A stretch of 64,000 bases of DNA. Source: Lutimonas vermicola. Lineage in GTDB: Bacteria > Bacteroidota > Bacteroidia > Flavobacteriales > Flavobacteriaceae. The number at the start of each line of letters is the position of its first letter. The first letter of the stretch is position 1. Positions 54,122-63,730 of the stretch are shown here, piece after piece. A program made the position numbers and the translations under genes. The stretch lies in contig NZ_JBCDNA010000003.1 of assembly GCF_038433205.1 (NCBI RefSeq), forward strand, positions 620,001-684,000, written 5' to 3'. Below the pieces are notes generated by a model. The model made no database searches, had not been told where the DNA came from, and was given only the letters and a program-made list of their open reading frames with translations.

Positions 54122-56101
54122 ATGTTTAATAAAACAACTCTTGTTTTTTTAATTCTTTTTTTACAGGGATTTGTTCTTGCTTTTTCACAAAACAACAGAA
54201 TAGACAGCCTGAAAGGTTTGGTTGATAAACAATCAAAAGATACTTCAATGGTAACTGCTCTAAATGCACTTTGCGTTGAATACCTGACTGAAGGAAATTT
54301 TGCAGAGTCATTTAAATATGGAGCTGAAGCCAACGAACTTGCCACAAAATTGAATGATCTTGAGGGTAAGGCCTATGCCTTGAAAAATATTGGTATAGGT
54401 TACTATTATCAGGGAGAATACATTACCGTTTTTGATTATTGGACACAATCTTTGGAAACTTTTGAGGCCATGCGCGACACTTTGGGAATGTCAAATATGT
54501 TGAATAATTTGGGAGGTGTTTATTTAAGCCAAGGAAGCAGTGATAAAGCCTTGGAGTATTTTTTAAAGTCCCTGAGTTTTGCTGAGGCAATGAATGATCC
54601 ATTGAGAATTACTTCAGTTCTTCCAAACATTGGTGCCGTGTATGGGCAGATGGGAGACTATGAAAAAGCGATTAAATATTTTAACCAAATGGAGCAATAT
54701 TTGGAGATTCTGGATGACCCTCAAATTACTACTTATTATTTGATGGGGATAGGAGAGATTTATGTAAAAATGAATAATTATGAAAAGGCTTTGAAATATT
54801 ATGAAGATGCTTTGGTTTTGAATAAAGATTCTGAAAGATATCCTCATAATTTGACCATGTTGGGAACCATTGAATCTAATTTAGGCAATGATGAAAAAGC
54901 AATTGATTATATGAAACTGGCCTATCAAGAAGCTACAAGCCGAAACCAGCAATGGGATGTGGTTGAAGCATTAATAGCTTTGGGTAGAATTTATCAAGAC
55001 AAAGATTTTGAATTATCTGTTAGTAGTTTTGAAGAAGCTGAAGAATTGGCTAATGAAAATCCAATAAACAGATCATTGCGGGATATATATCAAGGGTTGG
55101 CTCAAAGTTATTCCAATCACGGGGATTATGCAAATGCATTCAAATACCAAACAAAGTATCTTGCCCAAAAAGATTCCTTATTTAATTTAGAAACAGACGA
55201 TAAAATTCGCGGTTTGCAATTTGATTTTGATTTGTCTAAAAAGGAAGATGAAATAGGGTTGTTGGAAAAGGAGGCCGAAATACAGGAATTACAGAAAAGG
55301 AGACAAAAGAATGTGATTTATGCAACCGGAATCGCCTTATTCTTAATTGTTTTACTTGCATTAAGTCTGTACCGAAGGTATAAATTTACTCAGGAAACAA
55401 ACCTGATCATTGAAACAGAGAAGAACCGTTCCGAAAGCCTTTTACTGAATATTCTACCTGAGGAAACGGCTCAGGAACTGAAAGAAAACGGAAAAGTAAC
55501 AGCCAAAAGTTTTGAAGCGGTTACCGTTTTGTTCACTGATTTTGTTGGTTTCACGGCATATGCGAAAAACCTGAAACCGGAAGAACTGGTAAACAGCGTG
55601 GATTATTATTTCTCGAAGTTTGACGAGATCATAGAAAGACACGATATAGAAAAGATAAAAACAATCGGAGATGCCTATATGTGTGCAGGAGGATTGCCCG
55701 AGCCTGACGAGAACCATGTTTTTAACGTAATAGAGGCGGCTTTTGAAATAATCGAATTTATTAATCAGGCCAAGAGTACCGATTTGATGGGCCACCAGGC
55801 ATTCGATATCAGGATAGGGGTCAACACAGGCCCTATTGTTGCAGGGGTGGTGGGAACAAAGAAATTTGCCTATGATATATGGGGAGATACGGTAAATGTT
55901 GCATCTCGTATGGAGACTAAATCGGAACCGGGGAAGATAAATGTGTCGGAAAGTACTTATGAGCTGATCAAGGATAAATATGAATGTGAATACAGAGGTG
56001 AAATTGATGTGAAGAACAAGGGAATGATGAAGATGTTTTTTGTAAACGGACCTAAGAAACCGGCGAGTGAAAAGACCAAAACTCAAGAACAAAGAGTTTA
56101 G
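54122..56101 (+). CDS. TPR-containing membrane class III adenylate/guanylate cyclase
   Basis: A 659-residue protein. It has a signal peptide or first membrane segment (residues about 5-20). A periplasmic stretch of about seven TPR repeats (for example GKAYALKNIGIGYYYQGEY, KALEYFLKSLSFAEAM) runs to about residue 330. A coiled coil and a membrane segment (397-415) follow, and the C-terminal cyclase domain is cytoplasmic. The cyclase has metal Asp motif VLFTDFVGFTAYA near 467, KTIGDAYMCAG near 512 (second metal Asp and purine-site Lys), and FAYDIWGDTVNVASRME near 583. The Lys and Asp predict ATP as substrate, hence cAMP. TPRs outside the cell membrane may sense a protein such as the secreted subtilase encoded just upstream (inference). 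Confidence 0.92.
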   Translation: MFNKTTLVFLILFLQGFVLAFSQNNRIDSLKGLVDKQSKDTSMVTALNALCVEYLTEGNFAESFKYGAEANELATKLNDLEGKAYALKNIGIGYYYQGEYITVFDYWTQSLETFEAMRDTLGMSNMLNNLGGVYLSQGSSDKALEYFLKSLSFAEAMNDPLRITSVLPNIGAVYGQMGDYEKAIKYFNQMEQYLEILDDPQITTYYLMGIGEIYVKMNNYEKALKYYEDALVLNKDSERYPHNLTMLGTIESNLGNDEKAIDYMKLAYQEATSRNQQWDVVEALIALGRIYQDKDFELSVSSFEEAEELANENPINRSLRDIYQGLAQSYSNHGDYANAFKYQTKYLAQKDSLFNLETDDKIRGLQFDFDLSKKEDEIGLLEKEAEIQELQKRRQKNVIYATGIALFLIVLLALSLYRRYKFTQETNLIIETEKNRSESLLLNILPEETAQELKENGKVTAKSFEAVTVLFTDFVGFTAYAKNLKPEELVNSVDYYFSKFDEIIERHDIEKIKTIGDAYMCAGGLPEPDENHVFNVIEAAFEIIEFINQAKSTDLMGHQAFDIRIGVNTGPIVAGVVGTKKFAYDIWGDTVNVASRMETKSEPGKINVSESTYELIKDKYECEYRGEIDVKNKGMMKMFFVNGPKKPASEKTKTQEQRV

Positions 56102-56203
56102 ATTGTTCCAGTGAGTTAAAATATAATGGCATAAAGTGCCGTTAATTTATTTTGGACTGTCCTGATTATAGAATGGGCATATGCGAATTCTAAAATTATA
56201 AAA

Positions 56204-56806
56204 ATGAAAGGTTACAACAAACTGAGAAAAAAATCCTGGGATTTGTTGAATTCAGGCCTTCCTCAGGAGCTTTATTATCACAGTATTCGTCACACGAAAA
56301 GTGCATTAAAGAATTGTGAGGCCTACATCAGTTATTTTAACATAAACAGTTATGATTCAAAATTGTTAAGGATAGGCATTTTGTTACACGACATCGGATT
56401 TACCGTTTCAATTGACAATCATGAGGTAGAGGGAGCTAAGATTGCTGCCAAGCTGATGAGACAATATGATTTTTCTAAAAATGACATTGAGGTAGTCACA
56501 GGGCTCATTATGGCCACCAGGATGCCTCAGCGTCCGACAAACCTGATGCAAAGGATCATTTGTGATGTAGACCTCGACTATTTGGGCAGAAAGGATTTTT
56601 ATGAAATAAGTGACCTTCTTTACCGTGAATTGCTGGAAAGATCTGAATTATTTGACAGGTTGCAATGGAACAGGATCCAGATAGAATTCCTCGAAAAGCA
56701 TTCTTATCATACTGAATTTGCTAAAAAAAGAAGACAGGGCCCAAAGGAAAGACGCATAGCAGAATTAAAATACATGGTCTCTTCAAGCAGAAGAAAAATA
56801 GTTTGA
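56204..56806 (+). CDS. HD-domain phosphohydrolase
   Basis: A 200-residue protein with an HD metal-binding core: YYHSIRHT (His26, His30), ILLHDIGF (His62-Asp63), DNHEVEGAKIA (His73) and CDVDLDYLGR (Asp121). The pattern and size fit small cytoplasmic HD hydrolases, some of which cleave cyclic nucleotides. Being 102 nt downstream of the cyclase on the same strand, and before a terminator-like hairpin, it may degrade cAMP, but other nucleotides are equally possible from sequence alone. The basic tail KKRRQGPKERR may bind nucleic acid. Confidence 0.82.
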   Translation: MKGYNKLRKKSWDLLNSGLPQELYYHSIRHTKSALKNCEAYISYFNINSYDSKLLRIGILLHDIGFTVSIDNHEVEGAKIAAKLMRQYDFSKNDIEVVTGLIMATRMPQRPTNLMQRIICDVDLDYLGRKDFYEISDLLYRELLERSELFDRLQWNRIQIEFLEKHSYHTEFAKKRRQGPKERRIAELKYMVSSSRRKIV

Positions 56807-56858
56807 AGTGAATCGAATTAGTCTTTAATTATTTTTCTTTATAAAGGCCGTATTCCAT

Positions 56859-56927
56859 AAAGAAGGCTTCGAATGATTGCATTCGTTTTTCTGATTAATG
56901 TACTGTCAGCCTTCTTTTGTTTTTTTG
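56859..56927 (+). terminator. Terminator-like double hairpin after the HD gene
   Basis: AAAGAAGGCT (56859-56868) pairs perfectly with AGCCTTCTTT (56908-56917); the loop holds an inner hairpin CGAATG / CATTCG (56870-56885). A TGTTTTTTT run follows. The rest of the 56807-57189 gap shows no gene. Confidence 0.6.
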
Positions 56928-57189
56928 GCCGACAACCAGCATTTGTATTTTGAGATCTTAAAATCCCTCGACTTTGATGTGCCTTTAAAGTCTGATTAGG
57001 CTTAAAAATGCGTGCGTGATTTCTATAGACTTATTAAAAAGTGCTTTTTGATAAAAATTTGGTGAAGCTCGGACAATATTTTATGACTTTGGTCCTAGAT
57101 GAGTTGAAATGGCATCGAAAATCATATATTTTCAATATTTCATTAAAACAAGATCATTATCAAGCACATTAATATCTAAAACAAAATAT

Positions 57190-58059
57190 ATGAAATCAGT
57201 AATTATTACAGGAGCAAACAGAGGAATCGGACTTGACACAACGCTGGCATTTGCCAAAGCAGGTTATAAAGTATATGCAACCATGAGGAACCCTGACGGA
57301 GCTACTGCTTTATATAAAAAAGTAAAGGAAGACTCGCTTAGTGTTATTATGATGGCCATGGATGTGAATTCTGATGAATCGGTAAATGAATGTATTGATC
57401 ATATTCAAAGAGAGAATGGTCCGGTTGATGTTATCGTAAACAATGCGGGTATAGAACGACATGGGGCAATAGAAGAAATGGATTTATCGGTATTTAGAGA
57501 AGTCATGGAAACAAATTACTTTGGTGTTATTCGATGTGTCAAAGCGGTATTGCCTTTAATGCGTGAATCCAAAAAAGGATGTATCATAAACGTGGCATCA
57601 GTAGCGGGCCATATTTCAAATTCTCCCCTGGCGCCTTATTCAGCATCAAAGTTTGCACTGGAAGCCTTTAGCGAGGCATTGGCACAAGAGGTAAAATCGT
57701 TTAATTTAAGAGTAGCCATTATAGAACCTGGAATTATCAATACCGATATGGCCAATGACATCAAGCACGGAGAACCTAATTCGCTATATCCTCAATCTTT
57801 TAGATTTGGAGGAATGTTCAGTGCTTCACTTGAACATCCTACCCCACCAACTTTAGTAGCCGATACGATTCTTGAAGTTGCCGAAAGTGGAACCTGGAAA
57901 CTGCGACATCCGGTTGGACCCGACGCTCAGCCATTCCTTGAATGGAGGGCTTCAATGACCGATGAACAATGGGTAGACTGGAATGCCGCTTCCGATGAGG
58001 AATGGTATAATGCAGTGCAGGAAAGCTTTGGTTTAGACGCCAGGGCCAAAGTGAAATAA
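57190..58059 (+). CDS. SDR-family oxidoreductase
   Basis: About 289 residues from ATG 57190; a frame open from 57109 adds 27 atypical residues. Classical SDR features are VIITGANRGIGLDTT, VDVIVNNAGIERH, NVASVAGHI with the catalytic Ser, and PYSASKFALEAFSEALAQE with Tyr and Lys. The extended C-terminus (LEWRASMTDEQWVDWNAASDEEW) marks a subgroup often annotated as oxidoreductase of broad substrate. It appears monocistronic; substrate unknown. Confidence 0.9.
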   Translation: MKSVIITGANRGIGLDTTLAFAKAGYKVYATMRNPDGATALYKKVKEDSLSVIMMAMDVNSDESVNECIDHIQRENGPVDVIVNNAGIERHGAIEEMDLSVFREVMETNYFGVIRCVKAVLPLMRESKKGCIINVASVAGHISNSPLAPYSASKFALEAFSEALAQEVKSFNLRVAIIEPGIINTDMANDIKHGEPNSLYPQSFRFGGMFSASLEHPTPPTLVADTILEVAESGTWKLRHPVGPDAQPFLEWRASMTDEQWVDWNAASDEEWYNAVQESFGLDARAKVK

Positions 58060-58353
58060 AAACAAACCCGATCATAGAAATTAATCAGGAATTGATCCGG
58101 ATAATCATTAAGGTATCCTCCGGCTTTGAAAAAGGCTTGGGGATACTTTTGTGTAATATGACTTTTATCGCATGAATATCATCAGGTTCCTCATAGGCAA
58201 GGGTCATTTAGCTTTTTTACATCCGGTATGACCCGTCTTCAGAAGCGGTCCGGGTAGAATCAAATCGAAAAAGAAGTCTGCAGTTCGGCAAAATGCCAAG
58301 CCAAAAAAGCTTAGAGAAGCTTTAGGGTAATTTTTGACCGACACGTAAAAGGA

Positions 58354-59151
58354 TTATAGGATTGAATCGATTGACTGTTTTTCTTTTATGTTCAGATGGA
58401 ACATGGTTTCTTTTGGTTTTATGATATTCGAAGATGAGTTTTTGATCTTTTTTCTTGTCATCTTCAAACGCAGATCGACCAGAATAGCTCCCAGAAGATA
58501 ACCTACTAAAAAGAATAAACCCGATATCACAACAATAAGCAACATTTGATTCCAGAAAAAGTCAATATTCATTTCGGCAGTTTCCTTAACCTCGATCCAG
58601 CCATATTTATCCAAAACGAAAAACGGGAATTTAAAATATTGAGCCGTAGCTGTTCCCATTGATTCAAAATTCAAAACCATAAAGCGAATTGAAGAAAAGA
58701 TATAGGCAATAATCGCTACTCCAAACCCAATCATCGGGGCATAAACATTTTTGAATGCTAACCAAATGGAATCGTTTAAATGGGCTTCTTCCAATTTGCT
58801 TTTGCCTCTAAACCACTTTTTTAAACTAAAATTACGCCGGAATATTTTAATATACTTATATGAAAACAGGATCCAGAAATAAACCAAAACAATAGGGGTA
58901 ATCACCACCAAGAACGTGGTAACATACAAGAGGAATACAGTGACAAGATCAGCGATGGATTGATAATTAAGCTTGGCGGATTTAGAATTCTGTTTCTCCA
59001 AATATTGAATGGAAGAAATAAACATCAAAGAATTTTCGGCAGTTTGAACAGGAGCTTCCTGAATATGCATTAAATTCAAAGATCTGATTTGAAGAGCGCT
59101 GCAATTTGAATTTGCAGTAATGATAAAAAATATGACGAATGCCCACTTCAT
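58354..59151 (-). CDS. Multi-pass membrane protein, unknown
   Basis: A 265-residue protein with a signal-like N-terminus (KWAFVIFFIITANSNC), then membrane segments near residues 70-95, 135-158 and 204-228. Between them lie basic loops (RRNFSLKKWFRGKSK). The tail is basic and polar. It has no recognised domain. It is transcribed alone on the minus strand, facing away from the lipoprotein and radical SAM pair. Confidence 0.62.
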   Translation of the reverse strand: MKWAFVIFFIITANSNCSALQIRSLNLMHIQEAPVQTAENSLMFISSIQYLEKQNSKSAKLNYQSIADLVTVFLLYVTTFLVVITPIVLVYFWILFSYKYIKIFRRNFSLKKWFRGKSKLEEAHLNDSIWLAFKNVYAPMIGFGVAIIAYIFSSIRFMVLNFESMGTATAQYFKFPFFVLDKYGWIEVKETAEMNIDFFWNQMLLIVVISGLFFLVGYLLGAILVDLRLKMTRKKIKNSSSNIIKPKETMFHLNIKEKQSIDSIL

Positions 59152-59654
59152 GTAGTCAATTTTATATTCTTCAAGTTAAGTCTATTTAAAAGAATTTACA
59201 AATCAAACAGGACCAATGGCCCCATTTCCTTAACCAAAGTATGTGTTTACTTATCGAAGGAGGTTTGTTGAGGTTTCGATGTGTCGTTATAAAGCCTGTC
59301 CTGAAATGGAATCTTCTCATTAAATATGGTTGAAATTTCGAATACGATTCGCGTGAAGCTGTTTTTTAAAAGCTTATAAAAGTCAAAAAAGTAAAAAGTC
59401 AGGCCAGTATTTGCAGAAAGCATCAAATCAATTTTACTGTTTTATGGCCTTTATAAAGACAGTTGATTGATGCTTATCAATTGTTCCATTGATCAGGATC
59501 ACTCTTTTTTTTACGCTTAACGCCTACTTTTAATCATCTGCTTATACCAAATATTTATGGTGAGGTTTAAAAGAGAACAGAATAACTTTATAAATACTTT
59601 ACATGGTATGAAGGTAATCAAAGAGATAAGAAATCATAATGTAAACAGTAAATC
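59152..59654. other. Gene-free gap of 503 nt
   Basis: This is a divergent promoter region between the membrane protein and the lipoprotein gene. It is A+T rich. No exact TAnnTTTG box, strong hairpin or supported reading frame was seen. Confidence 0.5.
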
Positions 59655-61268
59655 ATGAAATCAAAAAGTACTTTTATACGTCATAAAATTACACCCTGCT
59701 TCTTGATGCTTTTGGTATTGTTCCATTCGGTTGGATGTAAATATTACAAAGTAGATTCGGTTGAAACAGAAGAGTTCGTAAACATTCTGAATATGGGAGA
59801 AATCCATAAGTATTTTGTAGTTCACTCTGGCAATGTGTTGTATTCTCTAAGTAAAATCGAGGCAGATGCCTCTGCAATTTCAGGTAATCTTCAAGCTGCT
59901 CATGACGACGTTTATTATACTGAAGAAAGAAAGAACCGCATCAAGAACAATGAGAAAAATATCGTAAACGAAGTTCATATTTACCTGAAAAAAGAAACTG
60001 ATCAAATAAGTCCCGGCTATGTTGAATTACCCCTCACTGACATTGATGAGATTAGGATTATTGATCGCAATACCGGGAAAGAAATTGCGGTTTATGCACT
60101 TGTTACAGTTGGAGCCATTGCCATCGTTTCAGCGATTGTGGCGCTTACTAAAAGTTCCTGCCCTTATGTATATGTGAACAATGGCGAATTATTTGTTTTT
60201 GAAGGAGAAACTTTTGGTGGAGCAATTGCAAAGAACCTGGAGAGAGAAGATTATATGCCCCTGCCATCTATCAAGGCTACCGATGGTACTTACAGCATCA
60301 GGATAAGCAATGAGCTCAAAGAAAGGCAGTACACTAACTTGCTTGAATTGGTGGTTGTGGAACACGCATCTGAACAAGATGTTTTATTGGATAAGAGTGG
60401 TAACCCTCAATTAATAGGAAATATAAGTAAGCCTTTTTTAGCGAATTCCTCCAGCGGTGAAGATATACTTCCTTTACTGGATAGAAAGGACGCTAAGGTC
60501 CATCTTTTTAATGATCATGACTACTCAAAAAATGAAGTGCTTATGAAGTTTAAAAAACCGGAAAATGCCTCACAAGCGAAACTCGTTATAAAAGGGAAAA
60601 ACACATTATGGTTTGATTATTTATTTGGTGAGTTTCTCAAAATATTTGGAGGATATTATGCTGATTGGATGCAAAAACAGGCAGAATCATCAACAGCCTA
60701 CAGAATGCAGAACATTATTGATAATGATTTCCCTCTTTTTATATCAATAAAGAAAAATGGAGAGTGGCAGTTGGTGGATTACCTGTTAACAGTTGGGCCT
60801 CTGGCTCCAAGGGAATTCGTTGTACCGGTTGAAATTTCCGATATACCAAGCGATGAAATTGAGATCAAACTGCATACAGGATTTATGTTTTGGGAACTTG
60901 ATTATGCAGGTGTTGATTTTAGCGAAAATACAGATTTGAAAAAAAGGGTCATAAAGCCTTACCTGGCAGTAGGAACGGGATCAATGGACTGGAAAGCTGC
61001 ATTGGAAAATGCTGACGATACATATATGGTTCAAGAAAATACAGGTGACGTAACGGAGATACTGTTTGAAATACCGGTTTCTCTTCAGGTACAACCACAC
61101 AGTACCTTTCTTAAAACACAAGGATATTATGAATTGATCCGTGATTTTGAAGGGCTTCCCGAACTTGTACAACTGAAAAAATTTAAAACACCGGGCCATT
61201 TTTCAGATTTTTCAAGAGAAAGGTACTTAAACGTTGTCAACATAGAATACGGTTTAGCCAGTAATTAA
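59655..61268 (+). CDS. Large lipoprotein paired with a radical SAM gene, unknown function
   Basis: A 537-residue protein with a lipoprotein signal (LMLLVLFHSVGC, Cys near 28). Early residues are polar, then a hydrophobic segment (VYALVTVGAIAIVSAIVALT, about 151-170) precedes SSCPYVYVNNGELFVFEGETFGG, a strand-rich motif I have seen only in uncharacterised Bacteroidota proteins. The rest is predicted beta-rich. One base separates its stop from the radical SAM start, so the two products are probably made together. Function unknown. Confidence 0.72.
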   Translation: MKSKSTFIRHKITPCFLMLLVLFHSVGCKYYKVDSVETEEFVNILNMGEIHKYFVVHSGNVLYSLSKIEADASAISGNLQAAHDDVYYTEERKNRIKNNEKNIVNEVHIYLKKETDQISPGYVELPLTDIDEIRIIDRNTGKEIAVYALVTVGAIAIVSAIVALTKSSCPYVYVNNGELFVFEGETFGGAIAKNLEREDYMPLPSIKATDGTYSIRISNELKERQYTNLLELVVVEHASEQDVLLDKSGNPQLIGNISKPFLANSSSGEDILPLLDRKDAKVHLFNDHDYSKNEVLMKFKKPENASQAKLVIKGKNTLWFDYLFGEFLKIFGGYYADWMQKQAESSTAYRMQNIIDNDFPLFISIKKNGEWQLVDYLLTVGPLAPREFVVPVEISDIPSDEIEIKLHTGFMFWELDYAGVDFSENTDLKKRVIKPYLAVGTGSMDWKAALENADDTYMVQENTGDVTEILFEIPVSLQVQPHSTFLKTQGYYELIRDFEGLPELVQLKKFKTPGHFSDFSRERYLNVVNIEYGLASN

Positions 61269-61269
61269 A

Positions 61270-62490
61270 TTGACCGATATGAGAATTATGGAAGCTCAAA
61301 ATCTTGCTGCAAATTCGGAAATTGATCAACTACCTCAGCCTTCACCCATTATAGTGAATAAAGCATCCTTAAGAACATTGAAAAGAAAGGTTTTTCTGCA
61401 ATTGTTTAGAATTCTCAATCAAAAAACCAGAAACCCGATTAAATCAATGCTTTTATTGGATCAATTCAAAAAGAAATATCAGTCAATTTTTGGAGAAACT
61501 ATGTTGTCAAAGGCTTCCAAGGTAGACAATCGATTCTATTTCAGATTAGGGTCCCCGGGGTTTCCTTCAACAGCCTCAAAAAGGGTGCATCAAAATGAAA
61601 TTTCGAGATTGCTCTCTCCAGGATCAAATTATGGCCTGCGAACACTTTTTATTGCTATTACAAAACAGTGCCCTTTGGATTGCGAACATTGTTTTGAGTG
61701 GGATAATTTAAATAAAATGGATCAACTCAGTACCTCCGATATAATCCGGATTGTTCATGAATACCAAAATTACGGAACAACGCAGATTATGTTTAGTGGC
61801 GGCGAACCGATGATGAGGAAAAATGACCTTTACAAGATTTTGGATAAAGCATTACCGGGAACTGATTTTTGGATCATAACCTCTGGGCTGGGCCTGACTT
61901 TGGAAACTGCCCAAGTTCTTAAAAAGCATGGTTTGACCGGGGTGATGGTGAGTTTAGATCATCATAAAGCAGAAAAGCATAATCAGTTCAGGGGGAATAA
62001 GAATGCGTATAAATGGGCTACGGAAGCTGTGATGAATTCAAACAAAGCAGGATTGGTAACGACTCTTTCTCTGTGTGCTGCAAGAGAATTTGTGAATGAA
62101 GGCAATTTCTCAGGCTATATGAACCTGGCAAAGGACCTCGGCGTTACTTTTGTTCAGATTCTAGAGCCAAGGGCCGCAGGAAGATATAAGGGGCTTGATG
62201 TAAAGCTTGGCGATAAGGAATTGGAAATATTGGATCATATTTATTTGACATATAACTCCTCCTCAAAATTCAGGGAATATCCCATTGTTAATTCTTTGGG
62301 TTACCACCAGCGAAAGGTTGGTTGTTTTGGAGGAGGAAATCGCTTCTTTTATATAGATACAGATGGGGATGCTCATATATGCCCCTATTGCACGGAGAAA
62401 ACCGTAAGCGTACTCCAAAATACTCCTGAAGAAGTAATCGGGAAAATGGCAGAAAAGTCCTGTCATGTTTTTGAAAAAAGTGTGGTATAA
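61270..62490 (+). CDS. Radical SAM protein with SPASM-like C-terminus
   Basis: About 406 residues from TTG 61270; ATG codons at 61279 and 61288 are alternative starts. The 4Fe-4S site is TKQCPLDCEHCFEW (C-x3-C-x2-C), followed by IMFSGGEPMMR for SAM binding. The C-terminal part VGCFGGGNRFFYIDTDGDAHICPYC, ending near SCHVFE, resembles a SPASM/auxiliary cluster region. The first 115 residues form an uncharacterised leader domain. Such enzymes often modify peptides or proteins; no precursor peptide is evident, so the upstream lipoprotein is one possible target. Confidence 0.85.
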   Translation: MTDMRIMEAQNLAANSEIDQLPQPSPIIVNKASLRTLKRKVFLQLFRILNQKTRNPIKSMLLLDQFKKKYQSIFGETMLSKASKVDNRFYFRLGSPGFPSTASKRVHQNEISRLLSPGSNYGLRTLFIAITKQCPLDCEHCFEWDNLNKMDQLSTSDIIRIVHEYQNYGTTQIMFSGGEPMMRKNDLYKILDKALPGTDFWIITSGLGLTLETAQVLKKHGLTGVMVSLDHHKAEKHNQFRGNKNAYKWATEAVMNSNKAGLVTTLSLCAAREFVNEGNFSGYMNLAKDLGVTFVQILEPRAAGRYKGLDVKLGDKELEILDHIYLTYNSSSKFREYPIVNSLGYHQRKVGCFGGGNRFFYIDTDGDAHICPYCTEKTVSVLQNTPEEVIGKMAEKSCHVFEKSVV

Positions 62491-62517
62491 CACCACAACT
62501 TTTGAATAAACAGGTTG

Positions 62518-62761
62518 TTAAGGATTTTCCCTTTTTACCAACAAGTTTTGCAACTCGCTTTTCATTATTTCATAGATCTGGTCTACAAACCCTTCATTAT
62601 ACTCCATTAACTTGGTTACCTGGTCATTTGCAAATTTAAGATGAGCAACACTGTTAGGTGTCGTCAGCAACAGTTCCTTTGAAACAGTTTCCTGGGCATG
62701 GGCCTGAATACCAACACAGAGAAATGTAAATCAAGAAAAAGAGGGTCATAAATTTTTTCAT
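62518..62761 (-). pseudogene. Frameshifted small secreted protein
   Basis: On the minus strand ATG 62761 opens MKKFMTLFFL, the start of a signal peptide. The frame +1 continues FTFLCVGIQAHAQE with a clean cleavage site, then a helical mature part (SVAHLKFANDQVTKLMEY, FVDQIYEIMKSELQNLL) to a TAA at 62520-62518. The two halves join only if one base is removed or two are added near 62728-62736. The intact product would be about 80 residues and periplasmic. It is either a real broken gene or a sequencing error. It was not in any single long frame. Confidence 0.65.
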
Positions 62762-63164
62762 GGTACGTCAATTTCAGTGAGGCAAAAATTTAATAAAATT
62801 TGTACACTAAATTAAAAATATAAAACCGGCTCGCTACGCGTGTTTTTTTTGTCATCCTGGTAAATTGTATTGAAAATTTAGGCAAATAATTATTTGTAAC
62901 GATTATAAACTACTAAAATATAGGCTTTTAGGCTATTAATTTTACAGAATATTTGTACCTTAAGAACACTTTATACTTAAAGTATTTATTCCTTTGAATT
63001 ATTCAATAAAATGACATAAAAAAAATCACTGCTTTTTGTTTGCTTGGAGAAGAAAATAGCATCTAATTTGAACCTTTATCTTAAATGAAAGGTTAATACT
63101 TCTCATTTATTATATAGTTAAGTTTTATTAAATATTCTTTTTCACATAATTAAACGATTTAAAA
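62762..63164. other. Gene-free gap of about 400 nt
   Basis: This is an A+T-rich stretch between the frameshifted minus-strand gene and the AhpD-like gene. It should hold promoters for both; ATATTTG near 62948 is close to but not an exact -7 box. Nothing else is seen. Confidence 0.45.
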
Positions 63165-63644
63165 ATGAAACAACTAATCAAAAAAACAGTCCAAGGATCA
63201 ATTTTTATTATTATGTTATTCTTAATTACAGCTAATTTATCCGCACAGGAAACAGAGGCATATAAAAAGGCTAAAACTGAAATTGAGCAAACTTTTGGCG
63301 CTTTCCCATCATGGTTTGCGGCCTACCCTGAACACGCCCTTCCGGAAGCTTGGGAGCTCTACAAGACATTAAAAGGACCTAAGAGCAGTATTTCTTCGAA
63401 AAATGCTGAGTTAATTCAACTTGCTGTAGCTTCTCAAATACCTTGTGTATATTGTGTTTATTTTCATAGAATTAGCGCTAAAGCCTTTGGCGCCACTGAT
63501 GAAGAAATAAATGAAGCGATAGCGTTAGGAGCAGAAACAAGGCATTGGAGTATGATACTGCAAGGGTCAGGAATTTCTTTTGAGGAATTCAAAGCTGAAT
63601 TTGATGAAGCCATGAAATATATGGCCGAAAAGGAGAAAAAATAG
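63165..63644 (+). CDS. Exported carboxymuconolactone decarboxylase / AhpD-like protein
   Basis: A 159-residue protein with a signal peptide (GSIFIIMLFLITANLSAQ, cleavage near residue 28), then an AhpD-like all-alpha domain. The redox motif is IPCVYCVYFHRISAKAFGA, with C-x-x-C and the downstream His, and DEEINEAIALGAETRHWSMILQG follows as in the family. It probably acts as a peroxidase-like or thiol-disulphide protein in the periplasm. It is the only gene in its transcript and ends at a strong terminator. Confidence 0.87.
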   Translation: MKQLIKKTVQGSIFIIMLFLITANLSAQETEAYKKAKTEIEQTFGAFPSWFAAYPEHALPEAWELYKTLKGPKSSISSKNAELIQLAVASQIPCVYCVYFHRISAKAFGATDEEINEAIALGAETRHWSMILQGSGISFEEFKAEFDEAMKYMAEKEKK

Positions 63645-63694
63645 TTTCTTTTCTTAATTCTCCAAGAATAAATTTTCTTAAAATCGCAAAAAGC

Positions 63695-63730
63695 AAAAAG
63701 ACCAAGCTGAATAAGCTTGGTCTTTTATCA
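63695..63730 (+). terminator. Rho-independent terminator
   Basis: AAAAGACCAAGCT (63696-63708) pairs perfectly with AGCTTGGTCTTTT (63714-63726) around a GAATA loop. The symmetry allows use on both strands. Confidence 0.9.

Noticed and set aside
55454..56092. Long minus-strand frame of 212 codons across the cyclase
   Set aside because: It is antisense to the strongly conserved cyclase domain, with a His/Arg/Phe-rich composition typical of a mirror frame.
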